A DNA stretch of 64,000 nucleotides from contig NZ_CP016757.1 of assembly GCF_001701045.1 (NCBI RefSeq), positions 3,188,219 to 3,252,218 of the forward strand. The letters run 5' to 3'. Shown in pieces: positions 37,102-46,020 of this stretch; position 1 is the first letter of the stretch, and every line of letters starts with the position of its first letter. Origin of the DNA: Cloacibacillus porcorum. Its GTDB lineage: Bacteria > Synergistota > Synergistia > Synergistales > Synergistaceae. The notes beneath the pieces were generated by a model, which was given only the letters and a program-made list of their open reading frames with translations, was not told the DNA's origin and made no database searches. The position numbers were made by a program, and so were the translations under genes.

Positions 37102-38103
37102 ATGAAAAGTTTCAAAAATTCGCTCTGTGTTCTTTTCCTGTTTCTGTTTCTCGCCACATGTTCTGAAGCCGCGGAGGTGAAGCTGCGCTTCGCGGGACAA
37201 TTTCCCAAGGACCACAGCGCCACCAAATTCATGTATGAGATCGCCGACGGCGTAAAGGCCAAGACGGGCGGACGCGTCGAGATAGAGGTCTTCCCCGCCA
37301 ACAAGCTCGGCGACTACACGATAATCTATGAGGATTTGATGCGCGGCGCGGTCGACATGGCGCTCATCTCCGTACCCAGCCAGTTCGACCCGCGCCTCGA
37401 GCTTGTCTACCTCAACGCCTTCGCAAATTATGACGTGCTGAAAAAAGAATTTCAGCCCGGGAGCTGGCTCTCAAAGAAGATGAACGAATATAACACGCGC
37501 CTCGGCGTAAAGTTCCTCGGCTTCAACATCGAGGGGCTCACGGGCATCGCCTCCAAGAAAGCGGTGCGCAAGCCGCTCGACCCCAACGTCAACAAGGGCG
37601 TGCTCACACGCGTTCCCTTCATGAATGTCTACAAGTCGGCGGCTGAGGCGCAGGGCTACCGGACAATCGCGCTGCCCTACTCGGACATCGCGCGTTCTAT
37701 GCAGGACGGCACCTGCGACGCCGTATCCTCGATATCAACGGGCGCGGCGCTGGCGGACCTCGGCGGGATCATGAAATATTGGTACCAGCTTAACTACTCA
37801 CAGGAGACGGAATCCTACCTCATGAGCGCGAAGAGCTGGGATAAGCTCAGCGAAGAGGACCTTAAGGTGATCTATGCGGAGGTGGCCAAGGCCTCCGCGA
37901 AATCCATCGAGCAGGCCCAGCAGAACGATAAACGGAACCTTGAGCAGATGAAGAAAAACGGTGTGCAGGTCTTCACCTACAGCGAGACCGAACTGCTGCC
38001 GCTGCGCCGGGCGGTAATGGAGAACTGGAAGCAGCTTGAGCCGGCGATGGGCGTTCAGCTCATGAACGAGGCGAGGAAACATTTTCCAATAAAGGAAAAA
38101 TAG
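37102..38103 (+). CDS. TRAP transporter substrate-binding protein, DctP family, copy 1
   Basis: 333 residues. Signal peptide about 1-24 (FLFLFLATCSEAAEV). Mature DctP fold with the hallmarks LRFAGQFPKDHSATKFM at the start, FPANKLGDYTIIYEDLMRGA and the Arg-containing region LTRVPFMNVYKSAAEAQGY, where DctP proteins bind a carboxylate. AAAGGAGAGG precedes the ATG. It is a tandem paralogue of the next gene. No DctQ/DctM membrane subunits are in the window, so both binding proteins must use a transporter encoded elsewhere. Confidence 0.9.
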   Translation: MKSFKNSLCVLFLFLFLATCSEAAEVKLRFAGQFPKDHSATKFMYEIADGVKAKTGGRVEIEVFPANKLGDYTIIYEDLMRGAVDMALISVPSQFDPRLELVYLNAFANYDVLKKEFQPGSWLSKKMNEYNTRLGVKFLGFNIEGLTGIASKKAVRKPLDPNVNKGVLTRVPFMNVYKSAAEAQGYRTIALPYSDIARSMQDGTCDAVSSISTGAALADLGGIMKYWYQLNYSQETESYLMSAKSWDKLSEEDLKVIYAEVAKASAKSIEQAQQNDKRNLEQMKKNGVQVFTYSETELLPLRRAVMENWKQLEPAMGVQLMNEARKHFPIKEK

Positions 38104-38130
38104 GCCGAAAAAGCAAATAAAACATGGTAA

Positions 38131-38167
38131 GGGGCCTTTGCTGCGTTTAGTTACGCGGCAGGGCCCC
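38131..38167 (+). terminator. Stem-loop between the two DctP genes
   Basis: GGGGCC ... GGCCCC with an inner TGCTGCG/CGCGGCA stem; followed by TATAATTTATGTTTT. It separates the two paralogues, and a weak promoter pair (TTGCTC 38244, TATGAT 38268) follows, so copy 2 is probably transcribed on its own. Confidence 0.6.
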
Positions 38168-38394
38168 TATAATTTATGTTTTCACTTCATTATCATTTAC
38201 CAATCCGCGTCAATCAGGCCTTAAAAGGACAAATACGCCTTTATTGCTCTGGCAGAACATATAAATCTATGATATAAAGAAAAAAGTGCATTTTTAAACT
38301 GCGCCTCCGTTCAAAAAGAGATACCGCAAATTACAGCGGTCCCAAGGAACCGCCGTGAAACAAGAAACAAAGAGAAAGGAAAGAATAATCCGCT

Positions 38395-39399
38395 ATGACA
38401 GGTCTAAAAAACACACTCTGTTCAGTAATGCTGCTCATCTTTATTTCTTCTCCCGCCGCGGCCGCGGAGATCACCCTGCGTTTCGCAGGACAGTTTCCCG
38501 AGGAGCACAGCGCCACTAAGCTGATGCGCGAGATCACCGACGGCGTACAGTCAAGGACCGGCGGGCGCATAAGCATAGAGGTCTACCCCGCTAACGTGCT
38601 GGGGGACTACACGATCATCTACGAGGACCTTATGCGGGGGGCTATCGACATGGCGCTGATATCCATCCCCAGCCAGTTCGACCCGCGTCTCGAGCTCGTC
38701 TACCTCAACCCCTTCGTCAACTATAACGCGGTCAAAAAGGCTTTCCGCCTTGACAGCTGGCTCTCTCAGAAGATGGATGAGTACAACACGCGCCTCGGCG
38801 TAAAACTGCTGGGCTTCAACATCGAGGGGCTAACAGGCATCGCCTCGGTCAAACCGATAAACGACCCGCTGGCCCCTGAGTCCAACAAGGGTGTTCTCGT
38901 GCGCGTCCCCCTTATGCACATATACAAAGCGGCAATCGAGGCCCAGGGATACCGGACAGTCTCGGTGCAGTACGCCGACGCCGCCCGCGCGCTGGAAGAG
39001 GGGCGGTGCGACGCCGTATCTTCAATATCCGCGGACGCGGCCTTCACCAACCTCAAGGGCACCATGAAATATTGGTACCAGCTAAACTACTCGCAGGCGG
39101 TGGAACCCTACCTTATGAGCGCCAAGACCTGGGACAGGCTCAGCGAAGAGGATATCGCGATAATCTACGGCGAGGTGGGGCGCGCCTCGGCAAAATCCAT
39201 CGCTCAGGCGAAACAGAACGACAGGAGAAACCACGAGCTAATGCGGCAAAACGGCATAGAGGTCTTTACCTACAGCGACGCCGAGCTGCTGCCGCTGCGC
39301 CGGGCGATAGCGGAAAACTGGAAAAACCTCGAGCCCGTGATGGGCCGCCAGCTTATGAACGACGCCCGGAAACATTTTCTGATAAACGTGAAGCATTAG
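38395..39399 (+). CDS. TRAP transporter substrate-binding protein, DctP family, copy 2
   Basis: 334 residues, same architecture as copy 1: signal peptide (MLLIFISSPAAAAEI), LRFAGQFPEEHSATKLM, YPANVLGDYTIIYEDLMRGA, and LVRVPLMHIYKAAIEAQGY. The two proteins are near-collinear and clearly recent duplicates, differing in patches such as KAVRKPLDPNVN versus KPINDPLAPESN next to the ligand Arg. Distinct ligand preference is possible. AAAGGAAAG upstream of the ATG. No transporter membrane subunits nearby. Confidence 0.9.
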   Translation: MTGLKNTLCSVMLLIFISSPAAAAEITLRFAGQFPEEHSATKLMREITDGVQSRTGGRISIEVYPANVLGDYTIIYEDLMRGAIDMALISIPSQFDPRLELVYLNPFVNYNAVKKAFRLDSWLSQKMDEYNTRLGVKLLGFNIEGLTGIASVKPINDPLAPESNKGVLVRVPLMHIYKAAIEAQGYRTVSVQYADAARALEEGRCDAVSSISADAAFTNLKGTMKYWYQLNYSQAVEPYLMSAKTWDRLSEEDIAIIYGEVGRASAKSIAQAKQNDRRNHELMRQNGIEVFTYSDAELLPLRRAIAENWKNLEPVMGRQLMNDARKHFLINVKH

Positions 39400-39416
39400 T
39401 CCTTCGCATACGGCAA

Positions 39417-39450
39417 AGGAGGGGCCTCCCACAACGGGAAGGCCCCTCCT
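39417..39450. terminator. Bidirectional terminator between DctP copy 2 and the UxaA-like genes
   Basis: AGGAGGGGCCT (39417-39427) / AGGCCCCTCCT (39440-39450), 12-base loop, between convergent genes; GATTATTCTGT follows on the plus strand. Confidence 0.7.
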
Positions 39451-39464
39451 GATTATTCTGTACC

Positions 39465-40631
39465 CTAGCCGCAGCTGTGGCGCTGGTTTACAAAGACGAC
39501 GCCTGATTCGTTTATCTCGGCCTTCGTCTCCCTGCCGCCGCAGACCGCCACCGTAAGATCCAGCAGCTCTCCGCTAAGCTCGCAGACGCTTTTTTCGCCG
39601 CTGATACTCGCCGAGGTGTCAAAATCTATCATGTCGTTATGTTTTTCAAAGGTCGCCCGGTTGCCGGTAATCTTTATCACCGGCGCGATGGGGCTGCCGA
39701 GCGGGTTCCCCATCCCCGTGGTGAAGGCCACCACCTGCGCGCCGCCCGCGATCTTCGCGGTGATCGAACCGCAGTCGTAGGCCGTAGTGTCCATGTAATA
39801 GAGCCCGTGTCCCCTGATATATTCGCCGGAGGCCAGCACCCCCTCGAACGGGCGGGTTCCGCTCTTATGTATACAGCCGAGGGACTTCTCCGAAAGCGTC
39901 GTGAGGCCGGCGGCGATGTTTCCCGGCGTCGGGTTCGTCAGCCGGATGTCGGCGCCGGTCTGTTCCTTTATGTCGCGGTCCCATTTCCTGACCATCTCGC
40001 GGAGGCGGCGTCCGACCTCCGGCGTGCGGCCGCGCGCGAGCAGGATATTTTCCGCGCCGATCGCCTCCGAGGTCTCGCTGAGTACCACCGTGGCCCCCAT
40101 ATCGACAAGGCGGTCTGAAAGATCTCCCAGCACGACGTTGGCCGATATCCCGGAGGTGGGGTCAGAACCGCCGCACTCAAGAGCGAGAATCAGCTCCGAG
40201 ATATCGATCTCTTCGCGCTCCAGCCGCCGCGCCTCCTCGACAAGCCCTCCGGCGATCTTCACCCCCGCGGCAACCGCGCCGCCGACGCCGCCCTCTTCAT
40301 GGATGGAGATGTAATGCAGAGGCTTGCGGCTCTTCGCCAGGACCGCCTCCATATAGAGCCCGCGCTGCGTCGCCTCGCAGCCGAGGCCGACGATGAGCGC
40401 GCCGTAGACATTGCCGTTGGCGAGGAGGCCGGAGAGCACCTCCAGCGTATGTTCGGTATCCGAGGGCGACTGCCCGCAGCCGTTATGATTATATAAAAAG
40501 GTCGTCCCAGGGACGGCGCTGACGATCTTCTGCGCCGCCGACGAGGAACAGAGCACTCCCGGCATGACGACGACGAGGTTGCGCACCCCCGCGCGGCCCT
40601 CCGGCCGCCGGTATCCGAGAAACTTCATCAT
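39465..40631 (-). CDS. UxaA family hydro-lyase, large subunit
   Basis: 388 residues, the C-terminal catalytic domain of the altronate dehydratase family (GYRRPEGRAGVRNLVVVMPGVLCSS opening; NHNGCGQS; GCEATQRG; LECGGSDPTSGISANVVLG). Conserved Cys residues support the iron-dependent dehydratase fold. In E. coli UxaA both domains are one chain; here they are separate genes with a 4-base overlap, as in sulfolactate sulfo-lyase SuyAB and archaeal-type members. The substrate is a sugar acid or other 2-hydroxy acid; it cannot be chosen from sequence. Confidence 0.9.
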   Translation of the reverse strand: MMKFLGYRRPEGRAGVRNLVVVMPGVLCSSSAAQKIVSAVPGTTFLYNHNGCGQSPSDTEHTLEVLSGLLANGNVYGALIVGLGCEATQRGLYMEAVLAKSRKPLHYISIHEEGGVGGAVAAGVKIAGGLVEEARRLEREEIDISELILALECGGSDPTSGISANVVLGDLSDRLVDMGATVVLSETSEAIGAENILLARGRTPEVGRRLREMVRKWDRDIKEQTGADIRLTNPTPGNIAAGLTTLSEKSLGCIHKSGTRPFEGVLASGEYIRGHGLYYMDTTAYDCGSITAKIAGGAQVVAFTTGMGNPLGSPIAPVIKITGNRATFEKHNDMIDFDTSASISGEKSVCELSGELLDLTVAVCGGRETKAEINESGVVFVNQRHSCG

Positions 40632-40921
40632 CGGCCCTCCTCTTCCATATCCGTCAGGTTGTGGCTGTGGACATGGGCCCCCGCGGGAATATCCCGCGTC
40701 GCGTGTCCGATCCGCTCTCCATACTTGAGGACCGGCTCTCCCGCGCGTATGGGCAGCAGCGCTATCTTATGGTAAATGGGAATGTCGTCCGCCGCTGTGA
40801 TCTCCATCATATCGCCGCCGTTCATGTAGGCAAGCACCTCGCCCCGCCTGACGGGGCGGTTGACGATCGCGACGGAGTCCCTGATGGAGACCAGTATCGC
40901 GTCTATTTTTTTCTGCGCCAA
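40628..40921 (-). CDS. UxaA family hydro-lyase, small SAF-domain subunit
   Basis: 97 residues: an SAF domain, the N-terminal part of altronate dehydratase, with VAIVNRPVRRGEVLAYMN and IPAGAHVHSHNL, the latter being the family's HxHN signature. Start is TTG at 40921 with GAGGT eight bases upstream, and that ribosome site overlaps the end of the FAD oxidoreductase gene. It ends inside the start of the large subunit (ATGA overlap). The pair makes a two-subunit dehydratase or lyase. Confidence 0.88.
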   Translation of the reverse strand: MAQKKIDAILVSIRDSVAIVNRPVRRGEVLAYMNGGDMMEITAADDIPIYHKIALLPIRAGEPVLKYGERIGHATRDIPAGAHVHSHNLTDMEEEGR

Positions 40922-40932
40922 AATATCCGACC

Positions 40933-42942
40933 TCAGTCCTTCAAAAGTTTTATCTCGGCGACGGCGGCGGCCAGCTGGCCCTTCCTCATCACGTCGCCGC
41001 CCTGGAAACGCTGGAGGACGCCCTCATATCTCTTTGCGTCATCTCCAAACAACTCGCTGAGCCACTGGCTAAAATCGTCGAGGGTCACCGGCGCTTCATA
41101 TTCGCGCTGAGGAAATTCCATCCGCCCGAAGGCGCGGCGAAAGGCGTCGCGCACCTCGAGCCAGTGCATCTCCTGATCCACGCCGTATATCGTTTCGGAG
41201 GCCGGGTCCATGTAGTCATATATCATCGAGAGTTCGACGCCGCGCCACCAGAGCGAATCCACGGGTACGTCATCAAAGTTGAAGAGCGAGAGCTTGTCCT
41301 TCGCCTCAAGTAGACGCCACTGGACGTCGAGCGGGTGCACCATGCGCGGTTCGACATTCTGCCGCACCGCCTCGGCGGCAAGCGCGCCGGCGGCCTGGCC
41401 GGTCAGCATCGTGACGGGCTGAAGACGCGTCGAACCGTTGACGATGCGCGAGACCGAAATATTCTTCTCCGCGGCAAGCAGCCCGTCGACCTTCTCGGGG
41501 ATCAGCACTCCCATCGGTATCTGAAAGAGACCGCCCTTCCACTCCGTATCCGCCGGTATCTCCTCCGCGTTCTCGCCAAGGTCCCGGTCGAGATACTGGG
41601 GCTCGCGCAGGCCGTGGATATCGGTGGGATACTCGCCCAGCGCGATGCTGTAAGGATTCGTCTTGAGCATACGTCTCAGCACCCGGTCACGCTCTACATC
41701 CTTGACCGTCATCGTCGTCACGCCGACGATGCGGCGGCTCTCACGCACATAAGGGAAGGGGGGAAAATGCGTCAGCACGGGCACGAACTCCGCCGGCATC
41801 TCCTTCCAATCCCGCCAGTTATTGCTGAAATACCTGCCGTATCCCTGGCGGTCATCCACCGACCAGTCCTCCATGCCGAGCTCCGTCTGCATATAGAATA
41901 TAAAGGCAAGCGTCTCCGCCATCGCCCGGCGCTCCGCCTCACGGCGGAACTTCTTATCCTCAAGATACTTCACCGGCATTCCAGCCGCGCCGAACTTCCG
42001 TCCGGGATAATCGTTAGCCCAGTTCACACCGGTACGTGATATCAGCGGCCACGTCCCGGAGAGACCGCCGTCTATCCTTTCACGGTCGGGGTTGGTGATA
42101 TCCGGCATCGCGCGGTAGGCGTTATGCACCGGCACGTTGAAGGGATACTCCCCCGGCCACCAGCTGCCGTCCTTCGTAATCACCTTGCGGAAATGGGGCA
42201 GAAAATCCTCGTATCCGGGAGGACGCCTCGTCAGCCGCAGCTCCGGCGGCAGTCCTTCGGGATACCTCTTGACCACCGCGACATAGGTGATATCCTGAAT
42301 CACGCTCTCCTTGTCCACCTTAGGCGCAATGCTGTTGCCTACGCGGTAGCGCGCGCCGGTGAGGGGGATAAAATCGCCGGTCTCGGTGGCGTCGATAAAG
42401 ACCTTCGCCGCTATCGTCATCTTTTCGCCGCCGCTTTCTATGAGAGCTGAGACGACCCTGTTTTTCTCCGTCTTGGCCTTCAGCACGCGCGACTCAAGAA
42501 AGAGAGATACCCTGCCGCTCTCCTTTATCATATCCGTAAGGATCTTCTGCCCCACCCAGGGTTCAAAGGAGATCGTATCAGAGCCCCAGTAGCAGAGATT
42601 CACTGGCGTGTTCCGCTGTGCGTAATACTCGCGTACGCGCGTGATAAATTCGTTGTATATCCCAGTGCGCGTACGGCGCACATCGTCCATCGTCGAGACC
42701 GCGGCGCCTGTCATCTGGCCGCCGATCCAGTCCGATTCCTCTATAAGCGCGACATCCATCCCCATGCGCGCGGCCTGGATCGCCGCCGCCGAGCCGCCGG
42801 TCCCCGCTCCGATCACCGCGACGTCAAAGCGCAGAACATCGGCGGCGAAGGCATTGTCCGATGACATCGTCAAAAAAAATATTATTGAAGTGATTAAAAA
42901 GGTGAGCACAGAAATTCCTCCAAGTTCTAGTAGCTTAGCCAT
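40933..42942 (-). CDS. Exported FAD-dependent oxidoreductase
   Basis: 669 residues. N-terminal hydrophobic segment (residues 10-35, ending NAFAADV) reads as a signal peptide or anchor. FAD-binding Rossmann loop VAVIGAGTGGSAAAIQAARMG near residue 42, then IGGQMTGAAVSTMDD, and a second FAD contact near GSTRLQPVTMLTGQAAGALA; this is the FAD-dependent oxidoreductase family seen with xanthan-lyase-like and other exported dehydrogenases. The C-terminal 100 residues resemble an SLH-free helical tail. It precedes the UxaA subunits by 11 bases, suggesting oxidation of a hydroxy acid followed by dehydration. Ribosome site weak. Confidence 0.82.
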   Translation of the reverse strand: MAKLLELGGISVLTFLITSIIFFLTMSSDNAFAADVLRFDVAVIGAGTGGSAAAIQAARMGMDVALIEESDWIGGQMTGAAVSTMDDVRRTRTGIYNEFITRVREYYAQRNTPVNLCYWGSDTISFEPWVGQKILTDMIKESGRVSLFLESRVLKAKTEKNRVVSALIESGGEKMTIAAKVFIDATETGDFIPLTGARYRVGNSIAPKVDKESVIQDITYVAVVKRYPEGLPPELRLTRRPPGYEDFLPHFRKVITKDGSWWPGEYPFNVPVHNAYRAMPDITNPDRERIDGGLSGTWPLISRTGVNWANDYPGRKFGAAGMPVKYLEDKKFRREAERRAMAETLAFIFYMQTELGMEDWSVDDRQGYGRYFSNNWRDWKEMPAEFVPVLTHFPPFPYVRESRRIVGVTTMTVKDVERDRVLRRMLKTNPYSIALGEYPTDIHGLREPQYLDRDLGENAEEIPADTEWKGGLFQIPMGVLIPEKVDGLLAAEKNISVSRIVNGSTRLQPVTMLTGQAAGALAAEAVRQNVEPRMVHPLDVQWRLLEAKDKLSLFNFDDVPVDSLWWRGVELSMIYDYMDPASETIYGVDQEMHWLEVRDAFRRAFGRMEFPQREYEAPVTLDDFSQWLSELFGDDAKRYEGVLQRFQGGDVMRKGQLAAAVAEIKLLKD

Positions 42943-43001
42943 AACTTTTTAATTATACTATGGTCGGCGGATTTATTACACATCTTTGCCTAAGGTAAAA
43001 A

Positions 43002-43030
43002 GGCTGAATATTATTCTGTATAGTTCAGCC
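43002..43030. promoter_or_regulatory. Dyad between the divergent oxidoreductase and cyclase genes
   Basis: GGCTGAA (43002-43008) and TTCAGCC (43024-43030), 15-base AT-rich spacer, in the middle of the divergent intergenic region. Candidate shared operator. Confidence 0.4.
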
Positions 43031-43117
43031 AGTATGTATATATTTTTCGCCAATTCAGCACACCGGCAAAAACATGCGGCGATAAAAGACGCATAAAACC
43101 GGCGACTGCTTGGGAGG

Positions 43118-43771
43118 ATGAACGATTTGCGCGTAATAGACTTAGGCTGGCCAATCGAGGACTCTATGCAGGTATTTCCGGGAGACATCTCCCCTGAGAT
43201 CAAAGAGCTTACGAAAATTGAGGATGAGGGGTGCCGCTCCAAAAAAATCATAATATCCTCGCATACCGGCACACACATGGACGCGCCGGCCCATATGCTC
43301 GCAGGCGGCGCATGCCTCGACGAACTGCCCAGCGAAACCTTTTTCGGCTTTGCGGTGATCGCCGACGTCAGCGGCTGCGCGGGACGCGAGATAGAAATAT
43401 CCGACCTCGGCCTCACCAGGGAGGAGATGGCGGCGGCCGATTTTTTGCTGCTCCACACCGGCTATTGTGACAAGATGGGAGAGGACGGCTATCTTGAAGG
43501 ATTCCCCGTACTCTCGCAGGCGGCGGCGCGCGCCCTCGCGGAACAGGAGCTCAAAGGGATCGGCGTCGACGCTATATCGGTAGACCCCGTTAAAAGCGCG
43601 GAATGCCCCGTGCACAAGACAATTCTAGGAAACGGCATGGTCGTCCTGGAAAACCTGCGCGGACTGCGGCAGCTCCCCTTCAAAACCCCCTTCTGCCTCA
43701 CGGCGCTGCCGCTGGCGCTCAAAGGTGCCGACGGCGCGCCGGCGCGCGTCATGGCCGTGCTTGAAAAATAG
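43118..43771 (+). CDS. Cyclase family metal-dependent hydrolase (kynurenine formamidase-like)
   Basis: 217 residues with the defining HxGTHxDAP motif (SSHTGTHMDAPAHM) near residue 48, plus later metal/catalytic His and Glu in CPVHKTILGNGMVVLENL. Members hydrolyse N-formylkynurenine, isatin or other ring amides and lactams; nothing in the neighbourhood fixes the substrate. The ATG at 43118 directly follows GGGAGG, so a TTG at 43127, nine bases from it, may be the true start, in keeping with other TTG genes here. Short gap to the gspG unit. Confidence 0.87.
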   Translation: MNDLRVIDLGWPIEDSMQVFPGDISPEIKELTKIEDEGCRSKKIIISSHTGTHMDAPAHMLAGGACLDELPSETFFGFAVIADVSGCAGREIEISDLGLTREEMAAADFLLLHTGYCDKMGEDGYLEGFPVLSQAAARALAEQELKGIGVDAISVDPVKSAECPVHKTILGNGMVVLENLRGLRQLPFKTPFCLTALPLALKGADGAPARVMAVLEK

Positions 43772-43787
43772 CGTGCTGGAGGTTAAT

Positions 43788-43832
43788 ATGGATACGGTGA
43801 TATACAAAGAACTCTGGAGGTGCGTACATTGA
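43788..43832 (+). CDS. Fourteen-codon leader ORF coupled to gspG
   Basis: MDTVIYKELWRCVH, ATG at 43788 with CTGGAGG five bases before it. Its TGA stop (43830-43832) overlaps the TTG start of gspG (43829-43831), and gspG's own ribosome site GGAGG (43816-43820) lies inside it. This arrangement suggests translational coupling or a leader-peptide switch. Too short for similarity; could also be chance between two real ribosome sites. Confidence 0.4.
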   Translation: MDTVIYKELWRCVH

Positions 43833-44272
43833 GAGACAACGATAAAAAACTGCTGAAAAAAAGACGGGGCTTTACCCTGATCGAGATCATGGTCGTCGTC
43901 GTCATCATCGGCCTGCTCTCCGCGCTCGTCGGGCCGCGGCTCATGGGACAGAGCGACGAGGCGAAGCGCAAGACGACCCAGACACAGATCGCCCAGCTTG
44001 AACAGGTTCTCGGCCTCTACTACCTCGACAACGGCTTCTATCCGACCACCTCCCAGGGGCTGGAGGCTCTTGTAAAAGAACCCACGATGCCGCCAGAACC
44101 GCTGAACTACAAAAAAGGCGGCTACATGAAAAAGGTCCCGAAGGACGCCTGGGGGCGCGAATTTGTCTACACCGCCCCGGGAGAGCACGGCGACTTTGAC
44201 ATCCTCTCCTACGGCGCGGACGGGCAGGAGGGCGGCAGCGGCGCAAACGCCGACATCACGAATTGGGAATAA
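43829..44272 (+). CDS. gspG: Type II secretion major pseudopilin GspG
   Basis: 147 residues from TTG 43829 (GGAGG eight bases before; an in-frame GTG at 43820 overlaps that ribosome site). Class III signal peptide: basic leader KKRRG cut before FTLIEIMVVVVIIGLLSALV, with Glu at +5. The C-terminal pseudopilin core has the GspG signature GLEALVKEP, WGREFVYTAPGEHGDFDILSYGADGQEGG. It forms the pseudopilus that drives exoprotein export. No other gsp genes are in the window, so it is an outlying gene of a system encoded elsewhere, perhaps the one that exports the Synerg-CTERM proteins. Confidence 0.92.
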   Translation: MRDNDKKLLKKRRGFTLIEIMVVVVIIGLLSALVGPRLMGQSDEAKRKTTQTQIAQLEQVLGLYYLDNGFYPTTSQGLEALVKEPTMPPEPLNYKKGGYMKKVPKDAWGREFVYTAPGEHGDFDILSYGADGQEGGSGANADITNWE

Positions 44273-44361
44273 AGGGCGGCGCAGCGTCTGAAAGCTTCCC
44301 GGATTTTGTCCGGAGGGCAAATTAACTGACGTGCGCCTCCGGCGAGAAGGATGTGGATATA

Positions 44362-44910
44362 ATGAACAAACCGCAGCTGATACTTAAAGCGATCAAAGAA
44401 AACCTCATACCGCTCACACAAAAAGAGGTGACGGCCGGCAACCACGTATTCGGCGGCCTTGTGCTCGATAAAGAGAGCTGCCGGGTGATAACCGCCGGCA
44501 GCAACAACCGTCAGGCCAACCCTATCTACCACGGCGAGATCGACACCATTCAGCGATTCTTCGCCGACGGCGACCATCCAAACCCCGCGGACTGCATCTT
44601 CGTCGCGAGCCACGACCCCTGCTCCATGTGCATCTCGGCGATCTCCTGGGCCGGTTTCCATGAGATATGGGTGCTCTTCGGCTACGACGACGTCGAAAAA
44701 GAGTTTGGCATGCCCGTAGACATCATGATGTACAAAGAGGTCTTCGGCGCGGAGGGCGCGACGGACTATAATAAGTTCTTCCGCAAATACTACCTCAAAA
44801 AAGAGGCGGCGAAGCAGGAAAACGCCGCCGAACTGAGGAAAGAGATCGCGGAGATAGAAAAACTCTACGGAGAGATGCGGGTGGAGGACTTCGACTACCC
44901 CGGAATGTGA
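44362..44910 (+). CDS. Nucleoside/deoxycytidylate deaminase-like zinc hydrolase
   Basis: 182 residues from ATG 44362. Cytidine-deaminase fold: zinc ligands and catalytic Glu in YHGEID, then DPCSMCISAISWAG (PCxxC). The rest, with a long acidic/basic helical tail (KKEAAKQENAAELRKEIAEI), is longer than tRNA adenosine deaminase TadA. It could act on guanine, cytosine or another aminated ring; substrate unknown. AAGGA lies upstream; a GTG nine bases earlier is less likely. A terminator follows. Confidence 0.83.
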   Translation: MNKPQLILKAIKENLIPLTQKEVTAGNHVFGGLVLDKESCRVITAGSNNRQANPIYHGEIDTIQRFFADGDHPNPADCIFVASHDPCSMCISAISWAGFHEIWVLFGYDDVEKEFGMPVDIMMYKEVFGAEGATDYNKFFRKYYLKKEAAKQENAAELRKEIAEIEKLYGEMRVEDFDYPGM

Positions 44911-44922
44911 TCAGGCATATCG

Positions 44923-44944
44923 GCGTCCCTCAAATGAGGGGCGC
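44923..44944 (+). terminator. Rho-independent terminator after the deaminase gene
   Basis: GCGTCCCTC (44923-44931), AAAT loop, GAGGGGCGC (44936-44944) with one G-T pair, then seven T. Confidence 0.9.
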
Positions 44945-45078
44945 TTTTTTTGTTATCCTAGGCAGGGAATTCCCCCGATATAGACGGCGAAACCGCGCCC
45001 CAGCACAAAAAGCGCGGCGCCTCTCACGTAAAGAGACGCCGCGCGATACCGTCAGAAACATCATGTGACAGGCAGATC

Positions 45079-46002
45079 CTACCTTTTATTATTCTTTATC
45101 CTCTTCTTTATTACGGGCGCCAGGGAAAGCCCCAGGAGGACAAGAAGGGGCGGCAAGGCCGACGCAGCGTTGCAGCCGCCGCTGCCTCCGCCGGAGCGTT
45201 CCTTCGCTTCAAAGGAGAGCGTCGTCGAGCAATAGGTCTTATTTCCCAGGTCCAGCATTGCCGCGACTGTGTTCCTTCCCGCGGAATCGGGGGTATAGGT
45301 AAATATGCCATCTTTATCGCTGTGCGTCTCAAGTTTTTTGAGATTTTCAGGCCCCTCCTCGCCCTTAACGATGGGAGTGGTCTCATTTCCATATTCTATC
45401 TCCGCCCCCTCGCGCGGGCTCCCTTTATAGAGCAGTTTGAACTTGATCGGCACGCCGACCGTGGCCATGGCGAGATCGGACAGGGGAATGATCTCCGCCA
45501 CTTCGCCGCCCCCGACCGCTTTCGTTGAATGACCGTCGGCGGCGGCGTTGAAGATATGCTTGCTGTAACCCGTATAGACCATCTGTCCCGGAATATTCAG
45601 ATTGGTGCGGCAGGCGGCGATCACCGTCCCCTCCTTACCGATCGTGGCGACCGCGCGGCGGGAGTCGATCCCTGTGACCTCGTCGCCGTCGGGGTCGTCG
45701 TAGGCGGCAAAGAGGCTTGTCAGGTCTGTCTCCGTGCCATCCTTATAAATCAGCCTGCCGTTCAGCATGTCAGCGTCGGGATCCAACTTCATGAAGCTGT
45801 AATCATACTGGGCCTGCTTTGTGATGTGTGTAAAAGAGACGATGACGGAATGTTCATTTCCTACCCCTGTGCGGGAGACCTTTGGTATGACGCTGAAATA
45901 ATGAGCATCCGCCGCCGGCGGGCAGACGAACAGCGCGCATATGAGGGCGAGAGCACCCGCGCCCGACTTATATTTCGCAGCCATTTTGAACAGCCTTTCC
46001 AT
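45079..46002 (-). CDS. DUF4198 surface protein with Synerg-CTERM tail
   Basis: 307 residues. Signal peptide about 12-33 (ALALICALFVCPPAADA), then DUF4198 features: HYFSVIPKVSRTG, and a cna-B/nickel-type beta sandwich (GVPIKFKLLYKGSPREGAEIEY ... HSDKDGIFTYTPDSAG). DUF4198 proteins are linked to metal, often Ni/Co, uptake systems. The tail SGGGSGGCNAAS, a Leu-rich helix and KKRIKNNKR is a Synerg-CTERM sorting signal. A consensus promoter overlapped by a perfect 36-bp palindrome lies immediately upstream, so it is tightly repressed, plausibly by a metal-sensing regulator. AGGAGG is 11 bases before the ATG. Confidence 0.85.
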   Translation of the reverse strand: MERLFKMAAKYKSGAGALALICALFVCPPAADAHYFSVIPKVSRTGVGNEHSVIVSFTHITKQAQYDYSFMKLDPDADMLNGRLIYKDGTETDLTSLFAAYDDPDGDEVTGIDSRRAVATIGKEGTVIAACRTNLNIPGQMVYTGYSKHIFNAAADGHSTKAVGGGEVAEIIPLSDLAMATVGVPIKFKLLYKGSPREGAEIEYGNETTPIVKGEEGPENLKKLETHSDKDGIFTYTPDSAGRNTVAAMLDLGNKTYCSTTLSFEAKERSGGGSGGCNAASALPPLLVLLGLSLAPVIKKRIKNNKR

Positions 46003-46020
46003 AGTATATAATACCTCCTG

